Assembly: GCA_015143295.1 (NCBI GenBank)
Contig: CM026554.1
Coordinates: 52,016,627-52,080,626 of the forward strand
Direction of reading: 5' to 3'
DNA from: Tetracentron sinense
Taxonomy: Eukaryota; Streptophyta; Magnoliopsida; Trochodendrales; Trochodendraceae
DNA length: 64,000 bases
How positions within the stretch are numbered: position 1 is the stretch's first letter; each line of letters opens with the position of its first letter. A program made the translations under genes and the position numbers. The notes beneath the pieces were generated by a model, which worked only from the letters and a program-made list of their open reading frames with translations, did no database searches and was not told where the DNA came from. This document shows positions 35,823 through 47,519 of this stretch, piece after piece.

Positions 35823-38800
35823 TCACTGATGATATTGATATCTTCTGGTTGGTATGTCAGTACCAATAACCCCAAGATAGAACCTCCAAGAAGTGTCCGT
35901 TTTCGTGATAGCGCGTTGACCGAATGGGTGTTGCTCTATATACTTCTGTGTATCTTCAGCCATGGCTAACCCTTCCAGATAAACTCGAAGGTCACCTCCT
36001 GGACCTGTCGTGAACAACACTTGTGAAAATTGTTGGCTTTACTGGAACCAACTAATACAAAAGAGGAAATCCAAGGTACCCCATCTGGATAACTGTAAGG
36101 CATAAGGATTGTTATCCAACAGTATAGTAATAGACTTGTTGTACATGCTTGAGTGGTGGCTACAACCAATTGAAGGTCACGCCCAAGTTAAATGAAGCCC
36201 AAAATTCAACCTGATTGGATGACCCTAACTCCTTTTTTTTTTTTTGGTTTGAGACCCTAACTCCTAGACGTTCAATTTATTACCTCTATCTTGTAGAAGC
36301 TCTGCAACTATTTCCCTGAACCTTCAAAGGATGTGGTAGATAGTAATAAGCTTAGGATCATCCAGGGGGTCAAGTTTTGACATAGATCTATATGGGATCA
36401 ACCAGTAGGTCCCACCACCCTTAACATGTGCCTCAATTACCACTATGTGGTTGGAAAACTATCATTATGGTCCATCTGACTTGGTACCTTACATTTCCTG
36501 TAAGTAAAAAGTTTGCAGATCATCATGTTTGTCTGACCTAATGAATTATCGTTTGTATCCTCAAACCTGTACGTATAAGGGAAGACTGCAGTGTTTGGCT
36601 ATAGAAAAAAGTCAACAGAAAATGAAAAATAAAAAAAGAATTAGGGTATGAATCCAGGAAGGTAAACAAGCCATAAAGATGACGCCTAACAAAAAACAGA
36701 AACTAAGAAAGCACATGATAAACATACAGGATTGCGTAATGCCTTGTAAGGAGAATCATCCAACAACAATGTATTTGATTCATTATACTCTCCCTTCTCC
36801 CATGGAAGATTAGATTCATGTTTCTCCCATAGTTTGTGCAGTTCCTTTAACACCAGAGGCTTATGCCTGTTCTCAACAGTATTGTACCCTGTTTCAGTGC
36901 AGTGGGATTGGTCCTGCACAAAATCAGTCAGTGTCAGACTAAAACACAGACCCCACCCCACACAGTAATTAATAAATTTATTAATCAATTCAGAGTTCAG
37001 AGCCTTCGGTAAACATGGTTATCATGTACAAAGTTCAATTAGTTGATGCAATGAAGTTGTAGGATTGATTTTGGGGACTTGTTAGCAGCTGAGATAAATT
37101 AAGACTACAATAGAAAGCAAGCCCACTAATAGACAAGCCGACAAGGGGGAGTTGAAAGGGAACCTTTTCCCAAGAGTAGCATTCATTGGAACACAGTTAA
37201 AATGGTGGTACGAAAACAACAGTTACTACACAAGTTCAAGTTTAATTGCCCGCACAAGATAAAGTGTGCTAATAGTCAAGACATTCAGAGAAGTGAAAAA
37301 GATTAAAATGTGCTACTAGTTGACTCATGAGATCATGCCCCTTCTATTAATACCAAAATGAGAACCATTTTCATAGAGCCAAAACCGAATCATTGATCCT
37401 AGAAATACAGACCAAAGACCAGGCTTCACTGCCCATTGTGCCAGCCCGTCGCATTAACACTCCTAGCTAGATTTCTTACACGATGCAGCTAAGGGGGTGG
37501 CCTAGAAGATCTCCACTTGTATGAGTGAAATCTAAGCCATGTAGCCTCCAGGCCCTCCACCACATTGAAAAAAAAGGCTATATGTTTACTTAGCTATTTT
37601 TACTTCAAAATTTAAACGCTGTCGTAGACATTAGAAGAGTCCAATTCATGAGGGTGCAGTTCATAAGTGGATATGGAACTTATCAACTGGATTTCTCACA
37701 TTTATCCTTCATGTTTCCCAAAAAGAGAATCATCCTAACTCTTCACTTGACGGCGTCCTAAATGCTTTTTATACCAACGACAATAGTAATAAGAATAAGT
37801 ACAACATTGATTTTGAATCTTTGATAAGGATATTAATAAATTTGTGTGTTATGTTATTGATGCTTTGAGCATTATGTGGATGTCTCTTCCGAATGCTATT
37901 AGCTGGGGATGTGGAATGGGACTTGGGAGGAATAGAGAGTTTTTTTACAACGTAGCCATCCCAATAGGGTTTATGTAGCCATCCCAATAGGGTTTACCAA
38001 AAAAAAAAGACATCCCAATAGAGAATTAATGCTTGGAGATTTTGAACCTGCACTTTTTTGGATGTCAATTAAGCAGGACTTTGATGAGATTTGGGTGCAT
38101 CCTTTCTTTGAGCATGGGTAGCAGTTCTTATCTTTGTTTATCACTATATGTTTGTTATAATTCCCTATTGCAGTTCACCAGTCGTGAACCTGCTTACCAA
38201 TCAGAAAAATAATAAAAACTATAATAACAGTAAGAACAATGATGATAATGATAATAACGAAGGGGGCTGATCCTTAGTAACCCAAACCTCCTAACTTGCT
38301 ACCCGCTCCCACTTTCAAACCTCGCTCCCGCTCTCAAACCTTGCTTTCACCTTGGGAGCTCGATTTCAACTTTTGTAAACCTCGCTCTCACCTAAAGGTG
38401 CGGTTTTTGTGTAAAATTTTATTTTTATCCTTGAAATGAAGTGTATTTTGTCATTTTGCTTTGTAGGGTACAAGATTCATATAAGATTTGTTAATTATTA
38501 GTGATCTTGTAATTGAATTTAGAATGATACATTTAAGTATTCAATAGTCATCTTGTTTGTTGTGATGAAAATTTTGAATTATGAATGATTTTATCAATTT
38601 TCTCTTAGAGTTTAAAAAACTAAAAAAGATATATTTACATCTACAAGTAATTTTCAAGAACATCAATATATATTTTATGTATATATATCGGCGCTCCGGA
38701 GGCGCTCCCGACCCTATCCTAAATTGAAATTTGACGCTCTCGCTCTCGCACCCACTCTTGCTCCTGCTCTACGCTTTGGTTACTTAGGGCTGATCTCATG

Positions 38801-41800
38801 ATATAACAACAATACCAGTCCTCATATACTGTTTCTCAAGAAACTGCACATCCCATCTAAAGCCAAAATGAGCTAGATGCTCCTAAAAATTGACAGGAGC
38901 ATCCCCTTTGTTCAACCAAAAAAGCGATGAAAGTTTCAAAGGATTAGCTTGCCCATTAACTCATATGCAACACAATCATATATCACTAAAATCAAAGTAC
39001 TAGCAGAATATATGAGTTGTTATTGCACTTCACTAATGGCATTCTTGGTAAACCATGGTATCACTTGAAAAATGGAGAAGCCCTACACTGGGTGGTTAAT
39101 CTAATACTAGAAAGAGAAGTTCAATGGCCTTGAGCTTGATATTACTATGAGAAACTTTAAACTAATAAAACAATGCATAATTCAAGAAATACAGATTTTC
39201 CAATACATGTTGACAGTAGATTGCATAGAAAATTAAAGGGATACACATTTATATTGCTTACCCAGCAAAATAGAAGATTGTTTTTCATATCTCCCATTAG
39301 AAAATCAACCACACTATCCACATTTCTCCTGCAGAAAATCAATAAACTTCACAGTCAATGCCCGTATCATATAACAAGGAGGCACCCATTAAAAAAATGC
39401 CTAAAGAATAAGAAAACAACAGTTTACAAAAAGAGCAAAATCGAACACGGGAAGAAGAATAAAAGGCAACAACATTGATCAGCCATAGGTTGAAGAATAC
39501 TTCATTCTAGACGACCAAACACCTACATCAAATCTCTCAAAGCAGAACTTCAGGAAATCATCACAGAAAGGCCTCTTAAAAACTGGAACAAGAAAACAAC
39601 AATTCTGTAAGAACTAAACAGTTCAAATACAAGCAGTGTCTTCAAACTTATCAATAGAACTTATGTTTAAGCGTCGATCCTCACGTGCTTTTCCTGCGAT
39701 TTTCTTGTCTGGCTTATATCCATCTGGAACAAAGATAACGATATCCACTAGCAGTCCATTTAGATCGAGAATAAGAAGATTTCTCCTTGAATGGCCAATA
39801 GGTGCTCTTTCTAGTGATGAATGTGACACCTCCATAGAATTAAACTTTTTGTTGATAACATCTAGGGAATTGACATCTTTTATCATATCCACGTTTGATA
39901 CAGAGGAAATCTTTCCTTCCATCTTGCATTCTGTTGGAGATACTTCAAACTTTTGTTCACCAAAAAGATGACACCCTTCAACTGCTCTCTCCAATTCATT
40001 TCTGATCTCTCCATTCCTCTCTTCTAGGTGCATGAGGGAAGGGTCACAGGAAGATGTAGCATCAGAAGCTTTGTCTTCATGATTACTAGGTTTCGCCTTC
40101 ATTTTTTGGACTCTCTTCTTCGATGTGGGTCTCACAGCAAAACAATTAGCAGAAGGCTCACCTATGGGGACATCCTCTACAGCTGGTGATGAGGTTTTGC
40201 GGCCATCTGTGCACGACTCAGATGAGTTATCCTCTTTGTGTATCAAATCTACTGAAGAAGCACGAACATGTTCTACAGTATCTCCACTTTCCAACGAAGA
40301 AATTTTTTTGTCCTTCTTGCAATAAGTTGTAGATTCTTCCAATTTGTCTTCCACAGAAAACCCATGTTCTTGTGCTGTATTCAGAATCTTATTTAGCTTA
40401 TCCTCATGTTCAAAATGTTCATCGGCAAGGTTTAGCATGGATAGATCTTCAAGAGAACTATCTCCATGAATAGTCTCTTTCACCTTCTTCATCTTGATTC
40501 TCTTCTGGTGTTTTCCAGATGCAAGTCCACTGAATGAACAGTCAACCAGGACATCTCCCCTTGATCTGTCTTCCACAGCCAGCAATGAGGTGTCAGGTCC
40601 TGCTTCCTGTACTCTTTCTAACTTACTCACTAAAGAACCAAAGAACATATTTGGCAATTCTTCCAGCTTTTCTCTCTCAGAAACATTGAGTTTAGGAACT
40701 GTTTCCTCGACCTTAATGAACTCATCCTCATTTTTCACACTCGCTTCATTTCGCTCTGATGTGAATGCATGGTCTGAACAGTTAACAGATATCTCTTTCA
40801 TCAAACTGTTTTGTACAACCTGCTTTGAGGTGCTAGAACCCTTCTCTTTGGACTGCTCCAAATTATTTCCCGAGTCAACCAACTTTTTCTTCTTCCTCTC
40901 GTAGTATTTGACAAGTTTCTTCCTCCGATATGTTTTAATACTTTTTGAATTCAGTGAGACCAAATTAACATCAGCTGGCTCGTCGTTCTTCTTTATTGAA
41001 TTAGCATCTGCACTCTTTGAGAAACCGCTGAGCTCCTCTGAGATCAGGTTATTGTCCATGAGCACGTCATGATTCTTCTTCATCCTCATTGAGTCTATTT
41101 CTACAACTTCTGAAGAAGAGTTCATGTGCTCATTGTCAAGATGCTGAATAGTAGTTAGACCTGCGCTAGACAGGCTACCACTCTCGGGCTGTTTATGACC
41201 CTGATCATTATTTTCCAGGGCAATAGTCCGCTTCTTCTGTCTCTTTCTCCTTCTCTTTTTCTTCTTCTCTTTTGCACTCCCTTCTGCGTGGTTTTGTGTT
41301 GTTTCTGAATCCATCTTTAGGTTACTGTTGACTGAAGACTGCAGAGTCGAATCTCTTTCTAAGGGAGTATCGTGAACTTTATTCTTTTTCATAGAAATCT
41401 TAGTTCTCTCGGAAATCTCCAAATTCTCATTTAGGGACTGTTTTCTCTTTATCTCCTCCTTATTTGGATTGATATCTGCACACTTTACTTTCCACTGTAA
41501 AGTCTCCCCCCACTGAGTAGAAGAAGACGTGTGCATCTTCTCATTTCTTCTCTTCTTTAGCTTTCCCTTCTCTTGATCGGGTCCTGCAATAGTGGGCAAT
41601 GGAGAAAGAAAGTAGGCTTGTAAGCATCACATATCAATGGAGGTAAAAAATAAAAAATAAATAACCCCTATACCGTAGGTTCTTAAGAAGTGTCTTGAAA
41701 TGAGTTCAAAAGCTTGGTTTACATGAACAACTATCGTTATTTCCTACATAAGCCACTCTCCAATAACCCAATTCATGAAAAAAGAGAGTTTAAAGTGAGT

Positions 41801-42746
41801 TTCTTAATTTTCTCTATTTTTCTTCTTCTCCTCGGCATAAAGTACGGATTAAAAAAAAAGCTACAATGGTGCAGGAATAAATTTTATAACCGCTATTGAG
41901 AACCCAGGAAGGTGCTAGTCTACTAAAATTCATAACACTAGAACCCATCATCCAAAATCTAAGAACAAATAAACAAACTATAGCTTCCTCAAAGATTTTA
42001 AATTTGAAATTTTGTCAGTTTTTTGAACATGGGGTCTGTCCCCTTCTATTTTGATTTCGAATATCTTTAATTGTCATCAAAAGAAAAATTTTATTCTAAA
42101 AAAAGAGAGAGTTTAGCTTCATATATCTGAAATCCCACATAAATTTGGCATTTTGACTAGCTTTTAATTTTCAGAAACGAGCAAATTAGAAGTGAAACTC
42201 CACATACACAGCCCAGGTGCCAAAACTCCACAGCGGATCAAATATTGGGTTCAACTCAGCTCAGGGTAAAACAACTAAAAGAAACCAAATGAACGCACCA
42301 ATGATAATTTATTTCAGATCAAGATCCTTCAAACAAAAATCAATACCAGATGAAAATTAAGAAATACCCAGAAAGCCCGGAATGGAGAATAAGAAAATAA
42401 ACTCATAATGAGATTAAAGCAGAAATCTCCATACATACAAGAAACCAAACAACCCAATATGAAAACAGGAAAATATCAATAGATGAAAAGGCGTTTGAGA
42501 TTTGAGCCAAAAAAAATTAAAGGAATATGTATGGGCGTGCATTTTGAACAATGAAAGATCACCCAAAAAAAATTTGCCCAGCAGATAAAATCAATCGTAC
42601 TACATACTCATCTCGATAGGAAACTCCACAGATTATTTGAGCAGCAAACGAAGAAGAAAAAAAAGGTTTTTTTCCCTCAAAAAGAAAGTTTTCAGATGAG
42701 GCAAAATAGTAACGTTACCTTTGCCGGGGTTCGGTGTCTCCGCCAT
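35823..42746 (-). CDS. FCP1/NIF-domain (HAD phosphatase-like) nuclear protein, 7 exons
   Basis: CDS join on the minus strand: 42746-42719, 41583-39685, 39582-39501, 39328-39262, 36913-36728, a short exon near 36133-36079 (uncertain), 36004-35823. Phases fit through LLLDDSPYKALRNP; about 830 residues in all. Residues 1 to about 610 are Lys/Glu/Ser-rich with a nuclear-localisation-like KKKKRRRKRQKKR run. The C-terminal FCP1 homology domain begins LLILDLNGLLVD. It continues through FKRPFCDDFLKFCFERFDVGVWSSR, NVDSVVDFL, LLFCWDQSHCT, KPLVLKELHKLWEK, LLLDDSPYKA, GPGGDLRVYLEGLA and HPFGQRAI. Family members dephosphorylate phospho-Ser/Thr of the RNA polymerase II tail or other targets through a DxDx[TV] box. 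Here the box is DLNGL, so activity is doubtful. The start is set by the short first exon (MAETPNPGKG), which joins in phase. Confidence 0.85.
37958..38004. repeat. Short tandem duplication in intron of the FCP1 gene
   Basis: GTAGCCATCCCAATAGGGTTTA occurs twice in tandem, followed by an A-run and a third partial CATCCCAATAG at about 38011. It lies in the 2.3-kb intron 4. Confidence 0.85.
38273..38787. mobile_element. hAT-like MITE (515 bp) in intron 4 of the FCP1 gene
   Basis: Exact 8-bp GGCTGATC at 38265-38272 and 38788-38795. The ends are CTTAGTAACCCAAA and, in reverse, CTAAGTAACCAAA. The interior contains CTCGCTCCCGCTCTC-type words at both ends and the block GAGGCGCTCCCGACCCTATC near the right side. 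It shares that block and its size with 42928-43444. Confidence 0.95.
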
Positions 42747-42927
42747 TAAAGGATGATATGTCGGAATTGGAGAGAGTTGAGCGATGTGGTGTGGAGGAAG
42801 GTGTCTTTCTTGAAGATCTATTTCAGTGGAGGATGTGTTTGTAATTTTGTATTACTTAAGGTAACGCTCGTGAATAACGATTATATTAGGAATTCCAATC
42901 GTCGGAATTGGAATTCACACTTCCAAG

Positions 42928-43444
42928 CGTAACTAACGCAAACCGTCCTCACCCCCTGACCGCTCCCACTCTCAAACCGCGCTCCCACGGTTTGAGAGAG
43001 GAAACAACATGAAAGCACAGTCTCATACCGGTTTCAAAATTTAGGAACTCGGTTTCATGCGTTTTGCTTTCGGTTTCAGGCCTTTTGCATTTTAATGGAT
43101 TTTCATATGCTGTGTTTGCTTTTTCTTTCTTAAGTGTTAAGACTTAAAGTCTTTTCATCCGTATACGAGAGATAAGATCGAACCAATAATAATTGAACTC
43201 TCCCTAAATTCAATCGGGAGAGTTCAATCGCACCCTCAACATGTGAATTTTCTTTTTCTTTTTTTTTATTGTGATTAAGTTTTACTAATTTATAGTTTAA
43301 AATATAACTTTGGTTTTTTTAAAAAAAGAAATATTCAAATATAAATTATATACATCGACACTTCAGAGGCACTCTCGACCCTATCCTAAATTAAAATTTG
43401 ACGTTTTCACGCTCTCGCTCCCACTCACCGCTTTGGTTACTTAG
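42928..43444. mobile_element. hAT-like MITE (517 bp) just upstream of the FCP1 gene
   Basis: Exact 8-bp CTTCCAAG at 42920-42927 and 43445-43452. The right end in reverse is CTAAGTAACCAAAGCGG and the left CGTAACTAACGCAAACCG, a diverged copy. It shares GACCCTATCCTAAATT and the CGCTCTCGCTCCC words with the intronic element at 38273. It ends about 180 bases upstream of the FCP1 gene's start codon, so it may lie in the promoter or 5' leader. Confidence 0.92.
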
Positions 43445-43686
43445 CTTCCAAGGCCGTTCGAGTACTTGGAAATTACTATTAGCTCCTTATTTTTATATTA
43501 ATCACTCTTACTAAATCCGGATTAGCGTTGCTTTCCTAAAAGAAAATAATGAAAACACATAATTAAAAGCACATGTGTCCAAATAGAGATTGGATCACAG
43601 TCAATTGCGATTGAATACAATTGCACCGTCTTTTTAAACTACGAGTTAAGTACCGTTTGCCCTAAACTAAAATTATGAGGCCCATG

Positions 43687-44056
43687 ATCCTCTCGCGTTC
43701 AAACTGAGGAGACTCTCTCCGGTTTGAACCCCTACAGGTCGCCACGTGTCTCCTTTGACACCCCTTAACCATGGGTAAGGTTCACCCACCCCTAGTGTTC
43801 ACCCATCCATCCTTGGGTTTTTTTTAAAATCTTAATTCTTTTTTTAAAATTAAAAACTTTTTTTAATATTAAAAAACTCTAAAAACAGTTTTTTTAATTT
43901 AAATAATAATATAAAAAAAATCATGGATGGATAGGTGAACCATAGGGTGGGTGAACCTTACCCATGGTTAAGGGGTGTCAAAGGAGACATGTGGCGACCT
44001 CTAGGGGTTCAAACCGGGGAGACTCTCCCCGATTTGAACTCGAGAGGATCCTGAGC
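43687..44056. mobile_element. Foldback MITE with about 140-bp arms
   Basis: The left arm 43687-about 43830 and the right arm about 43918-44056 are near-perfect reverse complements. Shared tracts include GATCCTCTCG, GGTTTGAACCCCTA, TCTCCTTTGACACCCCTTAA and CATGGGTAAGGTTCACCCAC. The loop is a short AT-rich stretch. Transcription through it would give a long hairpin RNA. No clear target duplication was found. Confidence 0.9.
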
Positions 44057-44227
44057 CAAAATGTGACTGCTGAAGGCATGGTTTGAAAATTTTGAAAAGG
44101 ATGTCATATGTGTTCCAATTTTACCTTTATAAGTATTTAGCTTTTACAGGCATAGCTTAAGGGTAAATATGTCAAAAGAATGATCATTCTAATAATAAAA
44201 ATACAAAGGACACCCTATTTTAATAAA

Positions 44228-44403
44228 GAGGAGTATTAGCCCTACTCTCATGTATTTCTTACTCTCGGACCAATCACTTGTCCGATATCACTTTTAAAGT
44301 ACACACTTTTTCAGTTATTGTAGTGCTTTAATTGAGATTTTGGACAAGTGGTTGGTTCATGTTGAGAGTAAGAAACATTGGAGAATAAGACTAGCACTTC
44401 TCA
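44228..44403. mobile_element. Small Mutator-like MITE (176 bp), 9-bp duplication
   Basis: TTTAATAAA flanks it at 44219-44227 and 44404-44412. The ends GAGGAGTATTAG and, in reverse, TGAGAAGTGCTAG continue inward with TTTCTTACTCTC in both arms. The flanking 50 bases on each side (AATATGTCAAAAG.ATG..C) also repeat directly, so an older duplication surrounds the site. Confidence 0.7.
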
Positions 44404-44969
44404 TTTAATAAATATGTCAAAAGCATGCCCTTTTAGATAATAAAAATACAAGGCATGCCCTTGAAGCGGCCTTTAACTCCTAACTGTAGTTAAGATGTAC
44501 TAACTTTTAGAGTTCAATAATATAACCATGATTAAGTATTTTTAAGGTTAAAAGTTTTTTTAAAAAAAACTAAAGGTTATATTGTTAAATCTTAGGTTAC
44601 TAAATCTTAACTACAATTAATAAGAGTTAAAAGAAAACTTGCTCTCACAAGGAACGATCCGGGAACGAAAGACCCCGTCTCTTACTTTGACCCCCTTCCT
44701 AGCTTTTACTTACCATGTGCTTTGACCGGCTACAAAGGAGTCTATTGCTTGCTTTGACTTTGAATCTCATCCCTCCACTAACATGAAAGAGAGTTCAATC
44801 ACAATTGAAATCTTGTCCAAATGAGGGAGGCACCCAGCTTTCGTGAGGAAAAGAAAAGAAAAGAATAGAGGAAAAAAAAAAAAAAAGTAAAGAAAACAAT
44901 GCATCTTGCTTGGTTGCAAAGAAAGACGGAAAAAACACACTGGAAGGGAAAAAGGACATCTTATATTCT

Positions 44970-46490
44970 CCTTTTAAATAGGAGTTTTTTCCAGATTGCC
45001 CCTCTAGTATATGGTTCTTCCCCAAATAACCAGGTTTTGAAAACCCTTCTCTAAATGCCCTTATCAACTATTTTTCATAATTCAGTATTTATAAAAAGTC
45101 TTAAATACCCCTCTATTGATTTTAAAAGAAAAAGAAGAAGAAGAAGAAGAGGGATTTAGGTTTGTGGATGAGAGATCTTCTTTCCCACCCCATTTCCGGC
45201 GAGAGTTCTTCATTCCAAGAAGAAGAAGAAGAAGATACATACGTGGATGAGATCATCTTCCAAATACCCCTCCATTACCATTTATAATGATTTTGAAAGA
45301 AGGATAATAAAAAATAAGAAGAAAAGATGAAAAAATCGTAAAAATCTGAGTTACCCGAAGTTTTTTGCGCACAGGGTCGATACAGTGCATCAACATCGTG
45401 CATTTTATACATCGACCTCATGCAAAATGCATCGACCACGTACAAAATGCACTAGGTCGATACAATGCATCGACCTCGTGCATTTTATGCATCGACCGCG
45501 TACAAAATGCACTAGGTTGATGCAATGCATTGACCTCGTGCATTTTATCCATCGACCCCGTGCATTTTACAAAATGCACTAGGTTGATGCAATGCATCGA
45601 CCTCGTGCATTTTATGTATCGACCCCGTGCAAAATGCATCAACCCCGTGCAAAATGCATCAATTGCGTACAAAATACACTAGGTTGATGCAATGCATCGA
45701 CCTCGTGCATTTTATGCATCGATCCCGTGCAAAATGCATCAACCGCGTACAAAATACACTAGGTTGATGCAATACATCAACCTCGTGCATTTTAGGCATC
45801 GACCCCGTGCAAAATGTATCGACCGCGTACAAAATACACTAGGTTGATCCAATGCATCGACCTCGTGCATTTTATGCATCGACTTCTTGCAAAATGCATC
45901 GACCGCGTACAAAATGCATTAGGTTAATGCAATGCATCGACCTCGTGCATTTTATGCATCGACCACGTGCAAAATGCATCGACCGTCGTCTTTAAGCTTG
46001 AAAACATGACTGTAAATCATAGAAAATGAAAAAAAACACATGTAAACACATGAAATTTAAGGTTTTGAACCATAAATACAATGATTATAAATATTTTTCC
46101 ATGAATTAATCATACATGCAATGATGTTTTTGATTTCATTTTTTTTAAAACACAAGAAACCCGAAAATGAGGGTTGCTCATCGGTTAATGACGTTTTTTC
46201 ATGAAAAGAACATGGAAATAACGCTTTTGGAAGAAAGATCTCTCGCCAGAAATGGGATGGGAATGAAGTTCTCTCGTCGAAAATAGGGTAGGGACGAAGA
46301 ACTCGTCGGAAATGAGGTAGGGATACCCAAAGTCTTTTTTTCAAATGATTTGGATAAAATGGGAAAAATTCGCATGTGTAAATAGATGTACATGTGTGTG
46401 GGAGCATTTAGAGAATGATTTTTAAAACCTGGTTATTTGGGGAAGAACCCCATACTAAAGGAGCAATCTGGGAAAAACCCTTTTTAAATA
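44970..46490. mobile_element. Large foldback element carrying a central satellite-like array
   Basis: The left part (about 44970-45065) and right part (about 46395-46490) are inverted copies: CAGATTGC.CCT.TAGTAT, GGTTCTTCCCCAAATAACCA and CTCTAAATGC occur in both. A second inner inverted pair (CCATTTCCGGCGAGAG near 45190 and TCTCTCGCCAGAAATGG near 46240) lies inside. The centre holds a tandem array at 45385-45985. Exact ends and a target duplication could not be fixed. There is no transposase. Confidence 0.7.
45385..45985. repeat. Tandem array of TGCATCGACC / GTGCATTTTA units
   Basis: Units of about 60-95 bases combine CATCGACC[CT]CGTGCATTTTATG, CATCGACCGCGTACAAAATGC and ACTAGGTTGATGCAATGC. 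The two halves of a unit are partly inverted copies of each other (GCATTTT/AAAATGC), so each unit is a small palindrome. The array is GC-richer than its surroundings. Open frames on both strands here (for example 45385-45582 and 45418-45672) are products of the repeat, not genes. Confidence 0.9.
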
Positions 46491-47519
46491 CGTCATCCAA
46501 CATCAAAATGTCAGCCAATCACGGTTGAATTTGGGGAGAATTCAATCATACTCACAGGTCAACACATGTCCCTTTTAACCCTTATTAACCATGGTTAAGA
46601 TTCATTAACCCTTAAAGTTCAACAATCTAATATTGGTTTTTAGAAATTCTTTTTAAAAAAAATTAACCCTAGGGTTGAAATTTCTAAACCTTAGGGTTAA
46701 CTTTAAAAAAAAAAAAAAAAATTCTAAAACCAAGGTTAGATTATTGAACCCTAATAGTTAGTGAATCTTACCCACGATTAATAGGAATTAATCACGATTA
46801 GTTGTGATTCGATCTCTCAAATTCAATCACAATTAGCAGTAGTTCGATCTCTAAAATGCAACCCCCCCCCCCCCACCAAAAAAAAAAAATTTATTTTTTA
46901 AAAATAATAATAATAAATAAAATAAAAAACTGTATACCTTCACTCTTTTCTTTGCTTAAATTGGCACATCCCTATCCACTTGAAGTGGAATTTCTTCAAT
47001 AAATTACGTATAGTTAGTCCAAGTTTCAGCAACTCCCACTTTGCATCCCAACTGTTGTAAATTTTTGGCATGTTTTCCTTATTCATTCAAGAGTGCGTCC
47101 AAAGATAGATTCATCACAAAAATAAGATTATAAAAGGAGGAAAAAGAAAGGAAGAGTTTGAAATGAGATACTTTACAAATTAAATATTCTATTAATTAGT
47201 TCGAAATGTTCTATTATTATATACATGCTTGAGAGCTCCATTAGAACTATGTTGAGGTTGATAATCTCAGTTGTTTTCCTCAAGTTTACCTTCCCAAATG
47301 TATTTGTGCAAAGCAGCCTTATAAACCACCGCAGACTTAGATTTCCTACTCAATCAGCCCCCCATCTCTGAGAGGGAGTTTCTCTGCAACCATACTACAT
47401 CAGCTCTACGAGTCAATGGAACTAGAACACAAACCCAAAAGGTCGAAATGAAGCTATAAGTCTAACCAAAATCTTCACACCATCACCCACAGAAATCACT
47501 GCTGATGCCGTCATCACAT
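46491..47519. other. No gene seen; 3' flank of the SURP/CCCH gene
   Basis: AT-rich DNA with AATTCAATC/GATTGAATT words, a C-run at 46862-46874 followed by an A-run, and no long frame. The gene's 3' untranslated region must lie just left of 47520; a polyadenylation signal could not be chosen. Confidence 0.45.

Noticed and set aside
45385..45672. Open frames on both strands in the TGCATCGACC array (65 and 84 residues)
   Set aside because: Peptides such as MHRPRTKCTR repeats are products of the tandem units; there is no independent coding evidence.
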